This document shows, piece by piece, positions 1 through 14,050 of a stretch of DNA of 60,000 bases. This DNA comes from Adiantum capillus-veneris. Taxonomy: Eukaryota > Streptophyta > Polypodiopsida > Polypodiales > Pteridaceae. The notes beneath the pieces are model-generated. The model was not told the DNA's origin. It ran no database searches and saw only the letters and a list, made by a program, of their open reading frames with translations. The stretch covers positions 47,677,098-47,737,097 of the forward strand of contig CM043962.1 in NCBI GenBank assembly GCA_014529385.2. The letters run 5' to 3'. The position numbers and the translations under genes were made by a program. The stretch's first letter is position 1. The number at the start of each line of letters is the position of its first letter.

Positions 1-137
1 TGAGAGTGAGGCAAGGCGGGAGCTCCATTAAGGGTATAATCCCTTTGTAAACTACTTCTTGTTTTGAAGTACTAAAGCCATTGAGTGGCTGCTTTCCCGT
101 GGACGTAGCCCAGATTGGGTGAACCACGTATATCGTG

Positions 138-172
<35 letters not shown>

Positions 173-258
173 CTATAATCTCGAGTATATAAATCTGTCT
201 CTCTCCATTAAGTAATCTACTCAATTATCTATTTAGCTACGTCTTATTTCCTAACACT
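1..258 (+). mobile_element. 3' part of a copia-family LTR (truncated by window edge)
   Basis: This stretch matches the last third of the two LTRs at 24,188-24,989 and 28,524-29,334, including the CT run, the block starting TAAAGCCATTGAGTGG and the terminal CCTAACA. The base after the terminal CA is not followed by the TGGTATCAGAGC primer site, so this is the right-hand (3') LTR of an element lying off the left edge, or a solo LTR. The CT run here is only about 28 bp, shorter than in the other two copies. Confidence 0.9.
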
Positions 259-2514
259 CCTCTCAAAAATAGCCCACCAAAAATTCGCCACCTATATTTT
301 GCAAAAAAAGTCAAAACACAACCTTCTAAGCCTACAATGCTATCCGAGAACCTCCTAAAGCCTGGAACAACTCCACTTTTGTAAGCAAGAGAGAAAAAAT
401 GCCTAAAGAAAGTGGAAACAAGCTCAATCTCTCTCTCTCCTCTCAGCTTCGTAGTGCAACACCCTTGATCTGCCCTCCCTTTCCCCTTGCCAGCTTGGCA
501 CTAAAATGGTGGAGGAAATGAGAGCAGCAAGTTGTGGATGCACCCACTACAACTACATCGATGGTGTATGCAGTGTCAATGATGAAGTGATGTGCCCAAT
601 GCATGATGAGCTCAAGCATACCCAACTGCCTCATGACTAACTCAACAAGACTCTTGAGGTATGATTTGTCTATTGCTTTTTCCCAAACTTGACTAATAGT
701 TAATCCATGTTAAGATCTTCTTAGAGCACAAGAGAAGGGCCCATTTTATGAGGCTCATATATGTAAACATGTAGATGTTTAGTTGTTGATTTGCTCAATT
801 GTGACAAAAGTTGATTCCTAAAGTCTCCTTTACCGTTTAAACAGATTTACTGGCATTGACATTCTTTATTTAGAAGCTTCCAAATGAAATTTTGGGCTTG
901 TTTGGAAGTATAAGACCATGAAAAGGGTTGAATGGATAGATCCAGCCTATAGAATAAAAAAAATCAATCAAGGAATCATAGGAGGTTGTCAGCTCTTTTC
1001 AAAATGGTTGCATCACATTGAGAGTGGTTCTTTGAAAGTTAATACTTTTGAAGAGAACTAGATGTTTTTCTTGAGAGAGAAATTGATAGAGTCACAGTTA
1101 TAGTGGAAAATCTCAATAAAATGGTCCATTTCAGAGAATTTAGTAGGTGCTTATAGAAGAAAGTTAAATTGATTGAGAGGTTAACATGTCTATCTATCAT
1201 AGATCTGCCTAACCTTGTGGAAACAGATTGTTGTCTTTTGGATTTGTGAGCATAGCTAGTGACATGCATGAGGTCTTAAACAATATTTTAAGGGAGGAGT
1301 TCAAGACAAAAGTGAATCTGCAAGGTATTTTGAGAAGAGGCAGTACAAAGGTTGTGGCAAGGTCCATTTTACTAATTACCAAAAGTTCTCGTTTTGCTTA
1401 AGTTCCCCAACAACATGTGTAACATTGGCTTCTAAGCTACCTCTTAATTCTTTGAGAAATTGCAAATTTAAGGATAAAATAAGGCTTGAAGAGGTGCCTT
1501 GCATGGACCTCCAAAAGGCTGCTTGATGTGATCATTTTGCTTTTGAAACCACTTTTCATGAGGACAATTTCTTGCCTAGCGAGTCTTATCATGATCATTA
1601 AATAGAAGCGATCTGACCTAGAGTCAAATGCAAATTCTTCTTCACATAGAAGGCCCAAGTCTCAGGTGCATTTTTTAGCTGGATGGTGAGGTGAATTCAT
1701 GAAGCAACAATTTCTTATAATCTCCTATGTTGTGAGTGCTCTCACCAATGTCCGAGAAAAATGTGTCTCAACTTAATATCGTGCCGTTTTCAATTTCCAA
1801 AATGTTGATTGAGGGCAAGGAAAAAAGGAGAAACACTGCCCCGAAAAAGAGAAAAATAGTGTCAAACCCCAAAAAATAAGCCTAATTTTTTGGAATTTCT
1901 TGAAAAATTCAAGTGAAGGAATTTTGTATGTTTGTAAAAATGATTTTTCCCAACACTCGCTCTCAGTGCTCAAAACACCCAAGTTTTCTAGGATATCCAT
2001 AATGTAGGCAAAGATTGGAATAATTTTTTCGTCCTAAACTCACATAATTGTGATTTAAAGCTTCAAAAGCCTGTAGAATCCTTTGCACTCACATAATGGC
2101 GATTTAAAGCTTCTAAACCCTGTCTAGTGTCAAATCCTTTGCAGCAGCACGTAAACAAGAGCATTGACCTTCGCAGGAGTAGAGTCAATACGCCAACTCT
2201 CTGGCTACAATCCAAATTCTGAATTCTAATGCCCCAATCTCTTCATTCACGGATAAAAAAATCCCTCGCATTCACTGCAGTCTCGCAGTACCGTTGTCCG
2301 CCCTCAACACCTCAACAGCATATCACTTCGCCATCATTTTTCCAAATCCCAACAACATATCGCTTGGCCATCGTTTTCTCGATTCTCGTACACTCCTACT
2401 ACAAACCATTGCGTGCGCCGTGCACCGCCTTCTCTGCCTGTGTCGCCGCCTATTACAGTAGCTCCCTCATGTTATTTTTAAAGAAAGGGACCCTACGCCC
2501 GTGACCTTACCCGT
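259..2514. other. Non-coding stretch, no gene recognised
   Basis: No open frame longer than about 90 codons with recognisable content is present on either strand. The only notable features are a short CT run near 430-442 and AT-rich sequence. I see no LTR ends, splice-supported exons or RNA genes here. Confidence 0.6.
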
Positions 2515-3771
<1,257 letters not shown>

Positions 3772-5241
3772 CTTACAATGTTGATGCTCCAAGTGTCTTG
3801 AGTAGGGTCAATTTTGATGCTTGTTGACGGTCCACTAGCTTTGACGGTACGTTTTTTCTCCACTCTTGACCTTCCTTGGAAGCCAAGGTAAGTGAACATG
3901 AGTAATCAATCACCATGATGCTGTCTTTCAAGAGAAGAGGCTGAATTTTTTGGTTTTTTTGATAGATATGGGTAATATGGATGAGGAAAAATGAGACTAG
4001 GTGGTCAATTTTGGAATGGAAGTGTGTGTAGGAGACATGAGTTCACCATGGTTTCTCTTATTTTTCAAGGTTGAGAAGAAGGTGAGTAGGGTGTAGAGAG
4101 GAGTGGTGAGAGAGGTGGGGATGATGAGTGGAGAAGTGTGTGTGAAAGAGGAAAATGATACAGTGGAAGAGGGAGTGTGGCTGCATAGCATGGGCAAACT
4201 GGGGTCCACCAATAAAATCACATCTCACAGCTCGTAGCTCAAAAAAATATGAAAACATTTGAGGTGAAAGTTCAGCCCACGAGCTACAAATTTTGTTTGT
4301 ATCACCTTTTCAAATTCAGGGAGCATGTTATCTTTAAAAATTCAGAAAAACCGACTGTTGTTTCCACGGCACAAAGTCCTTGTGAGGTCCTTCTTTGGAT
4401 GATTCTTTTGAATACCTCCAAGAGTGAGCCCCCGATAGTTCATGCATGGATGCCACATACCTTTGACCTTATTTGGTAGGTCTATAATTGAAGATATTAT
4501 TGAGATCATGATATAAGTGAATAGTACAACTAAGAAAATCAAATATTGAGGGGTCTAAAAAAATATGTACATGTCAAATATAAATAATATAGGTGGAAAA
4601 AATATAAAGGGGTCAAAATAAATCTCTCTCATTATAAGTCTACCATAAAAAGATGAATATTTTTGGTGGTCTAATTTATGAGAGTAATAGAGAATAGATG
4701 TAGGAAGGAAAAAATGACAATAGTGAAAAAATGTACACATAAATAAACTAGTTTTTTTGGATTTTTGTTGGGATGGAGTTACACCAAAAATAAGAGAATC
4801 TTGCGTGAAATTATTTTTATATGGAATAAAGAGTACGCAAAATGGTAAGAAAAAATATGGTAATGTTGAGTCAATGTACATAGCATAAATAACACACCAT
4901 AGGTAGAAATATTTAAAGAAATACAAAAATAATTATGAAAAATCCTTTTATTTAGGCCCTATATACAATGAAATATTTACATATAAATGGGCCATAATAT
5001 ACTTATAATTTTTTTTAATTTTTAAATTTTTTTTTGGCTCAACTAGCCTAGTGACTAGCTAATTGAGGGTTTTTAAGAAGATATGAGAAAAGTCCCCTAA
5101 TTCACACACACCTATATACAGTGAAAGGGTGAGGGTAACCACAGTGTTTGAGTGATTTAATAGGGTGAGGTAACTCGCTATAGAAATTACAGAGAGCCGA
5201 AAAATGGCTATCATTAGCCCTCCCCCAAGATGATGGTATAT
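3772..5241 (-). other. 3' non-coding internal region of the gypsy element
   Basis: Lies between the left LTR and the end of the integrase frame. It is very AT-rich from about 4,480 to 5,060 and has no recognisable coding content on either strand. It is presumably the long 3' untranslated region of the element. No clear polypurine tract is visible next to the LTR. Confidence 0.6.
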
Positions 5242-6252
5242 TCATGTACCATGATAGAGCATCTTTTCCAAAGATAGTGCTTCAGAGTCCTTGACGAGAT
5301 GTTCATTGTTTGGCCCCTCAGAATTTTGGCTTGAGTTACACTCATGCTTCATATAACTATACTTACATGAGACAGCTGCCCTTTGATAGATCTTTGGTAG
5401 ATCCTTTCGTAGAAGGCGACTCAAATAGGGCTTCAAGCGATAACCATTTACCTTCCTAGAGTGCTCTTTCCCATTCAAGTCCATAAGCTGATAGTAACTT
5501 GAATTGAAAGCCTTCTTAACTATATATGGCCCCTGCTATCTAGTTTCAAATTTGGCATCAAAACGATTATCAAGTCGATTGTCATACCTTAGCACAAGAT
5601 CTCCTTCATTGATGCCTTTGTCCTTTAGTTTCTTGTCAAGCTTCTCCTTCGCCTGCGTAGCTTTCCTCTTGTAGCACTCGTATGCTGCTTCTCTTTTCCA
5701 CTCAAGATCATCTAAGGTAAGAAGTCGATCCATCCATGCTTCTTGATCATCTTGTGCTGCTTTGCCATGAAGTCGCATTGTTGGAATGCTGAGCTTAATT
5801 GGTTGTAAAGCCTCTTGACCATAGACCAAGTGAAATGGTGTAAACTCCGTGGCTTCCCTATAAGTGGTTCGATACGCACACAAGGCACCATCCAAGAAGT
5901 CATCCCACAACTTTGTCATGTTTTTCACCATCTTTCTAATGATGCCTGCAATGACACCATTAGCTTTTTCTACCAAACCATTTGATTGGGGATAGTAGGG
6001 TGTACTATGACGATGTAGAATGTGAAGTTCTTCACAGACTTCTGTGAGCAAGCCCTTTCTAAACCCTGGACCATTATCAGAAACAATCTCCAAAGGTGTG
6101 CCAAATCTACAACAAATGTGAGTGTAGACAAATTTGCTCACTGTCCTCTCATTTACTCTTGCCACACTTTGAGCTTCTACCCATCTCGTCATGTAGTCTA
6201 TGGCCACCAAGATATACGATTTCCCATTTTTAGTCCTAGGAAATGGACCCAT
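5242..6252 (-). pseudogene. Gypsy integrase, catalytic core and C-terminal part
   Basis: Encodes the integrase core. The first catalytic Asp is in AIDYMTRW, the second in VSDNGPGF and the Glu in GLVEKANG, with the typical spacing of retroviral-type integrases. The frame runs from about 6,252 to 5,536, is interrupted near 5,540 (TAG), and continues at 5,484-5,242 with more C-terminal sequence. No chromodomain is visible, consistent with a Tat-like rather than a chromoviral element. It joins a zinc-binding N-terminal domain just upstream in another frame, so at least one frameshift lies near 6,200-6,250. Not functional as it stands. Confidence 0.9.
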
Positions 6253-6920
6253 AGCATCAATGCCCCATTTTTCAATGGACCATTTGCAAGGACTAACTGA
6301 CGTGGACCATGTAACAGACGCTTGTTTCCATTAATCTGACAATTATGACAGATTTTACACCAATGTTGAACATCAATGTGCAAGCTTGGCCAAACATATC
6401 CAGCAAGCAAAATCTTTTTTGCAGTGAGTTCCTGTGCAAAATGACCACCACACGCTTTCTCATGCAAACCTTTTAGAATGGCTGGGATTTCCTCAATAGT
6501 TGGTACTCTTCTGCACACTTGATCCTTCCCTCTTTGGTAGAGGGATCCTTCTAGGAAGAGATACATGCTTGCCTTCTTCATGAGTCTCCTCTGCTGAGCC
6601 TTTGTGAAGTCTTGTGGAAACTCACCCTCCAAAATGTAGCTAATAATGGGAGTCAATGACTCCAATCCCTGGTATCTCGGTTGCTTGACAGTTGCTGCCA
6701 CCATGATGACCTGCACTTCTTTCTCAACACATGTAACTACTTGCTGTGCAAGTAAATCGGCATCTTCATTCTGTTTCCTAGGAATATGATATAGTTGCAC
6801 TTCTTCAAATTGATTAAACAATCTACGAATGGTATGAACTTTTGTCCTTGAGCTTTCATTCTTGCATGCCCAAATGCCTAAAATTTGCTTCATGATGAGA
6901 AGTGCATCCCCTTTTACCAT
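6198..6920 (-). pseudogene. Second RNase H (C-terminal part) and integrase zinc domain
   Basis: The first part (about 6,920-6,730) continues the archaeal-type RNase H that starts near 7,090. It contains HIPRKQNEDADLLAQ, the end of that fold. The middle part is linker. The end (about 6,450-6,330) is the HHCC zinc domain of integrase, with Cys-x2-Cys in WCKICHNC. The frame is offset from both neighbours, so the polyprotein is broken on each side of it. Confidence 0.85.
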
Positions 6921-7019
6921 GAGACGTTCTATAGCTTGGCCAATGCATATCTTTAAACCATGAAGTAGTGTGTCGTATTCTGCTTCATTGTTTCTAGTTG
7001 AACCTGGTAGATTGACCTT

Positions 7020-8440
7020 CTATTTCATGACCACCTCTCCACTTGGGTTGAGCAATACTAGCCCTCCCCCTTCTTTTCCTATGGCTCGTCGAAAAGCTCC
7101 ATCAAAGAACAAGGTAAAAGCATTAGAAATACTTTTAGGTGGTGGCAATGGTAGGGTATTCACCTTACGCACCTTAATTTCCTTCTCATGTACCTTATAA
7201 GTGAGAATCCCTACCAATTGTGCACGCACACTATCTTCTATCTTGAAAGAGTATTGAAACTCTTGCAACTCCATAATCCACTTCGAGATCCTAGTACTAA
7301 GATTCATTTGAGATGACACCCAAGGAAATAAATTTTCTGCAATGAGAATTACAAAAGGTTTTGGTAGCAAGTAGGATCTAAACTTTCTCACCGCAAACAT
7401 GAGAGACAGCATCATGAGTTCTACCTCCGTGTAGCCTCTCTCCAAAGAATTCATGACCCTACTAGCAAAGTAGATGGGTCGCATCCTGGTACTGTGGGGA
7501 TCTTGTTGTAATAAAACTGCACCAATTGTTTCCTTCCCAATACTAGAGCTAACAAGGAATCTGTACTCCCAACAAGGAGGCATGAGTGGTGGTAGCTCTG
7601 AAAAAATGACCTTAATGTTACAAAAGTACTCTTCAAGCTCATAAGACCATGCAAATTCTACTTGTTGTGTCAACTTTTGCAAAGGATGAAGCAACTCCGA
7701 AGCTAAGTGAATAAAGCGTGACATATACTTCACCTTTTCAATGAATGAGATGACCTCTTTGAGATTCTTGGGTGATGGGAGCTCAATAAGAGCCTTTGCC
7801 TTTGAAGGATCCACCTCAATGCCTTTATAGGAAACCTTGTGACCAAGCAACATCACTTCATCCTCACCTATGTGACACTTGTCGAGGTTGAGTTGACCTC
7901 CCATGTCGTAGAGCTTCTTTAAACCTTCTTCTACCCTTTGTAGATGCAATGATTTTGAGCTATAAATGCAAAAATCATCAATAAAAACCCTAATGGACTT
8001 TCCAAAGAATGATTGAAACACCATGTTCATGAAGCGTTGGAAAGTTGCAGGAGCATTTGTCAGTCCAAATGGCATGACTCTAAAAGCATAACAACCCCAA
8101 GGAGTGATGAAGGTTGTTTTCAACTGATCTTCCAATGCGATACCTATTTGAAAGTAACCCGAGTAGCCATCACACACAGTGTACTTCTCATGACCAGCTA
8201 CCTCATTTAGTATCTCATCCTGAAATGGGAGGGGAAAGTGATCTCTTTTTGTTGCCTCATTGAGTGGATGATAATCCACACACACTCTCCACTTGCCATT
8301 TTTCTTAGGAGTGACAACAACGGGAGAGACCCACTCTGAATTCTCCACTGGATAAATGAAACATGCTGCTAGAAGCTTTCTTACCTCCTTGAGTAAAGCC
8401 TGCTCCTTGATGACTCCTAGTCTTCGTAGCTTCTGAGCCT
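7020..8440 (-). pseudogene. Gypsy reverse transcriptase, RNase H and start of second RNase H
   Basis: Reverse transcriptase motifs in order: VCVDYHPLNEATKRD, the YSGYFQI region, MPFGLTNAPATFQR, and the catalytic box FIDDFCIYS near 7,970. A Ty3-type RNase H follows at about 7,620-7,350 (RPIYFASRVMNSLERGYTEVE). A second RNase H-like block begins with LFFDGAFR near 7,090, a Tat-group character. Upstream coding runs in frame through 8,440 to a TAG at 8,451 that separates it from the gag-protease frame. That TAG would be explained by C-to-T change of CAG. Confidence 0.92.
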
Positions 8441-8450
8441 TAGGTGTGGC

Positions 8451-9990
8451 CTATGGCTTCAACTCAATTTTGTGTTGAACAACATCTACTCCACGCACAT
8501 CGGTGTAGTCTTTAGCAAAAAGCCTAGGAAATTTCCTTAGCACACATTTGAACTCCTCTCTTTCGTCCTTTGTAAGTGTTGTAGACAACATACCTTCTAA
8601 CATTTCTTCATCTTGCACATTTTGGTTCTCTTGGGAACCTACCTCTTCCAAACCTGGGCAAGAGGTCTCTTGGTTGTTTGGATTAAACCTTACCCCCATG
8701 ACTTCGATGGAAGACTCCTCTTCAGTAATGCTTCTGCTACTTTCTCCTTTTGAAGTGCTATCGGTCCAGCCTTCCTCCATCTCACTTTGAGATGATTCTT
8801 CATGGAGCTCCTCTTGGCGTTGCTCCTTCATGTCAAAGACAACCTTCTTCTGATTGTCATTCCTGCAAATTAGCTTTCCACTCTCCCAATCCTGCAAAGC
8901 TCGCATTTTCATTAGCCATGGTCTCCCTAGGATAAATGGGTAACCATTTCCTTTGGTAGACATGACATAGAAATCCACTGCCTTCTTAATGCCAAAGGCC
9001 TCCACAAAGACATTTTTACAAATGCCTACGCACCTAGCCTTGCTATTGTTTGCCATTTTGACTTTAATTTTAGGTGTCTCATGGATGTGCATGCCTAGTC
9101 TTTGCATGAGTCCTTCTGGAGGTGGTCTTGGTCCATTTGGTCTTTGTAGAGGCCTTGGTTGTTGACCAATTCCTTCACCTGCATTCATCACTGGGTAATT
9201 CAAGTTAGGTCTCCCTGGCTCCCCACGGGGCCAAGGACAATTATACATCCCATGTCCAGACTCTCCGCAATTCCAACATTGCAAGACTCTCCTAGGTCGT
9301 GGATCTCTCTCTTCAGACTTCTTTGCTTGTCCTTTTGGACCTACATCTTGTGCAAGGTGAATTGACAAGCTGCTTAAAGATTCATTTAACTTCTCAATCA
9401 CTTCAGCTGTTACCTCTGGAAGCTCCCTAGATGTCGATGCTTGTGACTTACCTTTGGGTCTAAGACCTTCTATTGGAACCTCTCCCCTTAGGCAGTTGAG
9501 TTTCCTATACTTCTTGGAAGCTGCATCATAGGTGGCAGGTGCATCCGCCTCCACTTTTATCTTAAGGTCAGGAAAGAGTCCGGCTATGAACCTCTCCTTC
9601 TTTAGGAACTCTCCACCATCACCAGGGTTAGCAACATTTCTCACCCATACAACCCAAAGAGGTAGAAACTCTTGCTTGTACAAGTAGTAGTCATCTAGGT
9701 CTTTTTGCTTATGAGAAAAAATGTCTTTGAGTGTTTTGGGGATCAAATAAGTATCTCTTGAAATGATTCACAACTTCCGTGTAATTCCCTTTAACTTCCT
9801 CAGGCAACGAGTCAAACCAAGTGCTAGCATCTTTCCTAAGGACCACTTCAAACATCTCTACGCATTCTTGATCAGTTACTATCCTCTTGATACGACAAGA
9901 CATCTTGAAATTTGCTAAAAATAATTCTGCATCCTCTTCAGGCTCTCCAAAGAAAAGAGGATATCCAAACATTTTGCGTTGGGCCTCCAC
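8451..9990 (-). pseudogene. Gypsy gag and aspartic protease
   Basis: The gag start (9,990-9,709) shows the retrotransposon capsid pattern, for example EDAELFLANFKMSCR and TWFDSLPEE. A frameshift near 9,720-9,745 leads into the second frame. That frame holds the CCHC nucleocapsid knuckle CWNCGESGHGMYNC near 9,250, then a retropepsin-like region ending FILGRPWLMKM near 8,920. The DTG/DSG catalytic triplet of the protease is not obvious and may be degenerate. An acidic linker follows and runs into reverse transcriptase past a stop codon. Confidence 0.85.
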
Positions 9991-10600
9991 TGAATCAGTT
10001 TTAAGGTGACAACACGTTTTTGTTTGTTTGTTTTTTTTTTTTAAAGATTTACACAGTAATATTTTCTAAATTACAATCTATTCTACAAAAAAATAAAAAT
10101 ATTCACATCAAATGACCTATGATAATCAATAAGAGGTAGAATGAAAGGGTTTGGTGACGCGAGAATTTCTCCTACTCTTTGGGCACCAAACATGAACACC
10201 ATACGTTGTTGAAAATGGATTTTTCTACTAATTGCAATGTTTACTCTAATGTGTGGAGTGAAATGAAAGGAGAAAACCTCTATTCCTGGGCCATTATCCA
10301 TGGTCTATGCATGATTTAATTCTTAAAACAAAACAAAACAAAAATATAGACGTCCAGACTAAGGTCGTACCTAATGACAGGAAAAATAAAAGGATTCACT
10401 GAAGTGTTTATCTCGGCCAACCTAAGTGGACCTAAAATCCTTCGAATTACTCATTGAAATTGCAACTTAGTACTAACACTTATGTGCACCTTTAGCCTTG
10501 CAATGGGAATAAAGGGATCATACAAATTCTCGTGATTCATGCAAACTACTTGACTATGCTAAAGATTGAACCTACACAAAACATACACAAGCCTTCCTCC

Positions 10601-10615
10601 ATGGGGGCACCAATT
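10601..10615 (-). promoter_or_regulatory. Primer-binding site of the Tat-like gypsy element
   Basis: On the minus strand, directly after the LTR end GCCTCA, the sequence reads AATTGGTGCCCCCAT. A TTGGTGCC-type start is usual for plant gypsy elements primed by an elongator tRNA. I cannot say which tRNA. Confidence 0.55.
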
Positions 10616-10787
10616 TGAGGCGGTCCGGGGCGGGCAACAAGAAGAGTGGCCCCTAAGCACCCTTCTAAGCTCCTGTGCTGCTCAATTGGGTTGGGGTTGG
10701 AAAGAACAACAAACACACACACAAAGCCGCAACCTAACCCTACACAAATTTGGGGCACCACCTAGTTTTGGATGCGAACTAGGATGC

Positions 10788-10821
<34 letters not shown>

Positions 10822-11767
10822 TGCTCCGGCTGCTTTGAAATGTTCAAGAGTGATCAAGCAAACAAAATAATATATGTAAGAAAAAGAGGGAAGGGGGAGG
10901 GGGTGATTGTTGCACTAATACCTTCTTACAAATCTGTCATGACCAATGAAAGTGAGATTAGTATTTTTTCAACATAGCTTGAGTAAATTACACCACAACA
11001 CATCACAAGAAAAGCCACCCCAATCACTGTCTTAAAGCCAGGGGAATCCTCTCCACCCTGTCGCCCTCTTACAGTATGTGGAATTTCTGACTAAATTGAT
11101 GACAACACCCAGAGACAAGCTATCAAGAACATTAAAAAAAAACACCAAGACACTTACACATCATTGTTGTCCATTACTTTACGTTGGAAGAGAGACAAAG
11201 TATCAAAGCTTACTCCAAATCCACCCTCCTTGATTCAGCAAATGTTGGGCTTACACTAGTAGGAGAAATGATAGATTTCATACTCTCAATTGAATGATCA
11301 CGAGTCTCTTACAATGGCATAGAGTTCCCTTGGCTAATCACCCCTAATACAACACATGCATATGCATAAGACAATGAGCTTCCACTCAAGAGCTCCTTCT
11401 AGAGAGGTTGAGCTTGGATTCTCAAGCTATAGCATAGTGCTCTTGCTTATGGCTCCCATTTGTGCTAGCTACACCCTCCTTTTATAGCAATTTTGAAGGC
11501 TAGGGTTACTCCTCTAACCATGGTTGGGTTAGATTTTCAGCACTTATCTAATTTCTTTTGCTTGGAATTATCAAGAAGTTGGTGTGGATAGATGAAGAAG
11601 AGAGAGAGGAGAGAAGTGGAGGTGATAGGACTTTTCATAGTAGGTTAGTGTTAGTAAATTAGTAGAGTTAGTATTTTTATTGATTTACAAATGGAATTGG
11701 ATATTTACAATGGGAGTATCCATGTAGGATACAAATAAGGAAGAAAAAACTCTTAATAGGTAAGAAT
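10616..11767 (-). repeat. 5' LTR (right copy) of the Tat-like gypsy element
   Basis: Direct copy of 2,515-3,771 with a short GA run (10,790-10,819). Identity ends around 11,767 (GGTAAGAA). The outer end differs from the left copy, so the terminal bases or flank have been altered. Confidence 0.85.
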
Positions 11768-11984
11768 TAATCACACTTGTGTGCTTGCACATATGTGTCA
11801 AGTTTTTTTTTCGACACACTAGAGAGCCCACATGGGGTGGTGCTTATTCCTTTCAAATATTAGCCATGTTAAATGGTCGGGCAAGGGCCGAATACCATCG
11901 AGCAAGAGCCATGTGTAGGCATCACCATGGCCACCTAATTGATGCACCATGTGATGCGAATGACGGAGAGAACTCATAGCAACC
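11768..11984. other. Unassigned sequence next to SINE-like fragment
   Basis: No coding content seen. It may belong to the 3' body of the SINE on the minus strand, but I cannot fix the end. Confidence 0.4.
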
Positions 11985-12174
11985 AGTTAGGAACCTCCTC
12001 CTTGGGTGACCCACCCCAGGACGAGGATGAACTCGAGTATCCAAGGGCAAGAGTCTTAACAATGTGAACACTAGGTGAGCACAAGGTGTCCCTCTAGAGT
12101 GTGACCCAACGGGGATTTGAAACCACAACCCATAGGTTGAAAGGCCGAAGCCTTACTGTTAGACCAACTCTTTG
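11985..12174 (-). mobile_element. tRNA-like SINE fragment
   Basis: The minus strand starts with a tRNA-like head. An A-box-like GGTCTAACAG lies at about 12,166, and a B-box-like GGTTTCAAATCC at 12,124-12,113 with tRNA-like spacing. The downstream stretch TTGTGCTCACCTAGTG resembles plant Au-type SINEs as I remember them. A functional tRNA is ruled out because the stems do not close. The 3' end is uncertain. Confidence 0.5.
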
Positions 12175-13334
12175 GGGACATATGTGTCAAAGTTAGATGA
12201 GATTGTTAGGGATTTCTTATCTTTTTGGATTTTTTTTTCAAAACTTTTGGAATTTTCGCACAAGTTAAACTTTTCATGCTAGAAGAACGTTTTAAAATCA
12301 TCAAGAGAACAGGTGGTGCATAAATTGATAAATGCCATTCAAGAGAATGGTGGAGTTGGCATAAGCATCTCTCAAATGCTAGCTTGCAAGCCCGCACACT
12401 CAATACCCAATGAAAAGATTTATGCCACCTTTGTCTTTGTAAATTGTGCACATTTTATTTATTGTTTTTTGCAAATCTCACAATGGTGAGTGGATTATAT
12501 TGATATATTCAAAAAACTACATATTCATGCCATGCTTGTGCCGCGAGCCATGGCCACTTCAACGGATTGTGCAAATTTTATGTAGTATCGTGCAAACTTT
12601 TTTAGCAACTTTTGATAGAAGTATACTAACGAGCAATTTGTTCATTCAATTGAGTCTTTGAAGGTTTCGAACAAGCCAAGAAGTAGACTCTGGAAGATAA
12701 AACATACAATTGACAAGAAATGCCCTAAAGAAAAGGGGCCCTCCTATAGATTCCCAAAATTCAAACTTCTTCTTTATGTTAGGCTTACTTCAATCTCATA
12801 TTTTCGTAAAAGTTGGGGAGAAACCTGATAGTACCTCCAACAATCTGAACACTTGGTTATTAAGAATAGATTTACAACCACCGGAAGGCCAAAAATTGTC
12901 GTGTCTTTGATAGCGACCTCTTTGTGGCTTGCTTCTAAGAGATTGTGCAATAAAGCAAGGAGATAATATATGTCATAAGTAAAAGGCATAACTCGGATGA
13001 TTGGCTACCCTTGCCATCTGGTCGAGCCCTACTTTGTAAAGGATTCGGTTGTTCGCAAGAGTACGCTACTAGGTACTTGTAACTAAGATCGGATGTGACC
13101 CTTTGTCCCTCAAGGCTCGGCCTGAGCTTGAGGCTGATTCGTATATCTATCGGTGACTTTATAATACAATCACTCACAACTGTGAGTTTTGAAAAATAAA
13201 AAGATTTACAACCTACATGCATTGTTGACATGTATTTCCAAAAAAAACTTTTAAGACTATAATAACATGGTTGAAAAATGAACAACTTACCGATAGTCCA
13301 AAAAATTTTACAAAAGACTTTTCATTACTTAATA
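12175..13334. other. Non-coding stretch
   Basis: No supported gene, LTR or structured RNA. Short open frames on both strands lack recognisable domains. Confidence 0.6.
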
Positions 13335-13343
13335 GGATTTAGT
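13335..13343. repeat. LINE target-site duplication, left copy
   Basis: GGATTTAGT, repeated at 41,368-41,376 immediately after the A-run that ends the LINE. The two copies delimit a LINE insertion that was later split by the large TIR element. Confidence 0.85.
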
Positions 13344-13696
13344 CATTAGACTTTGGGCCACAAATGTGCCGCCTAGTCCGCACCCTAGGTGCTGGTAGCC
13401 AATTAGAGCTACTCTTCAATGAGAGAATTGTGGATGCTTTTGAGGTTAAAAGATCCATAAAACAAAGATGCCCACTTGCCCCTCTAATGTTTTCCATTGG
13501 TTCCCACCCTCTGGTTACATTACTGGAAAACAGTGTTGCTAAAGGAGAGATTCAAGGATTGGCTCTGTCGAATAATGACCAGCTGTTGGCAAAGCTTTTT
13601 GCAGATGATTCCTTGCTCTTTCTTAAAGCTTGCCCTGAGGTTATCAGAAAAGCTCTAGAAATTGTGCAAACGTTCGCCTCTGCCTCTGGGGCAAGG
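13344..13696 (+). pseudogene. LINE reverse transcriptase, 5' half of split element
   Basis: Contains the second half of an L1-like reverse transcriptase: the polymerase B region (IKQRCPLAPLMFSI) and the catalytic box FADDSLLF near 13,600, then helix sequence ending ASASGAR. The canonical GCPLSP is changed to RCPLAP. The element is 5' truncated, since it starts inside the reverse transcriptase. Coding is cut at the TIR of the DNA transposon and resumes at 39,664 with the thumb region (HLGAPLG). Confidence 0.88.
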
Positions 13697-13731
13697 CATT
13701 AGTACATTTTAGAGGTCATTTGGAGGGCCTT
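13697..13731 (+). repeat. Left terminal inverted repeat
   Basis: Starts CATTAGTACATTTTA and continues with GAGGTCATTTGGAGGGCCTT, which is perfectly repeated in inverse orientation at 39,629-39,648. A (GA)n run follows at 13,736-13,781. Confidence 0.9.
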
Positions 13732-13733
13732 AT

Positions 13734-13735
<2 letters not shown>

Positions 13736-13781
<46 letters not shown>
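13736..13781. repeat. (GA)n microsatellite just inside the left TIR
   Basis: About 22 GA units. The right TIR has only a short GAGAGAGA at the matching position (about 39,597-39,604). Confidence 0.95.
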
Positions 13782-13785
<4 letters not shown>

Positions 13786-14050
13786 AAGGCGCAGCCAATG
13801 AGAAGCAACCTTACGTAACGTAAAAATACATGGAAAACAACACAAAAATGAAAGAAAATATTTTAAAATATTGAGTTTTATCCCATTTTCGTAAGGTAAC
13901 TTCCTCGTCTCACAAAGTAGGGCCCACTGCTAGTAGCCATCAAGTTCATGACACCTGACTATTGATTGATAGCTAACTCTCTCCCTTCATTAAAGATATC
14001 CCCTACCTTTATGAAAGGCTTTCAAACCTCATTCTCCCTCCATTTTACCT

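Noticed and set aside
11985-12174. Functional tRNA gene
   Set aside because: A- and B-box-like blocks exist, but the arms do not pair into a cloverleaf; SINE more likely.
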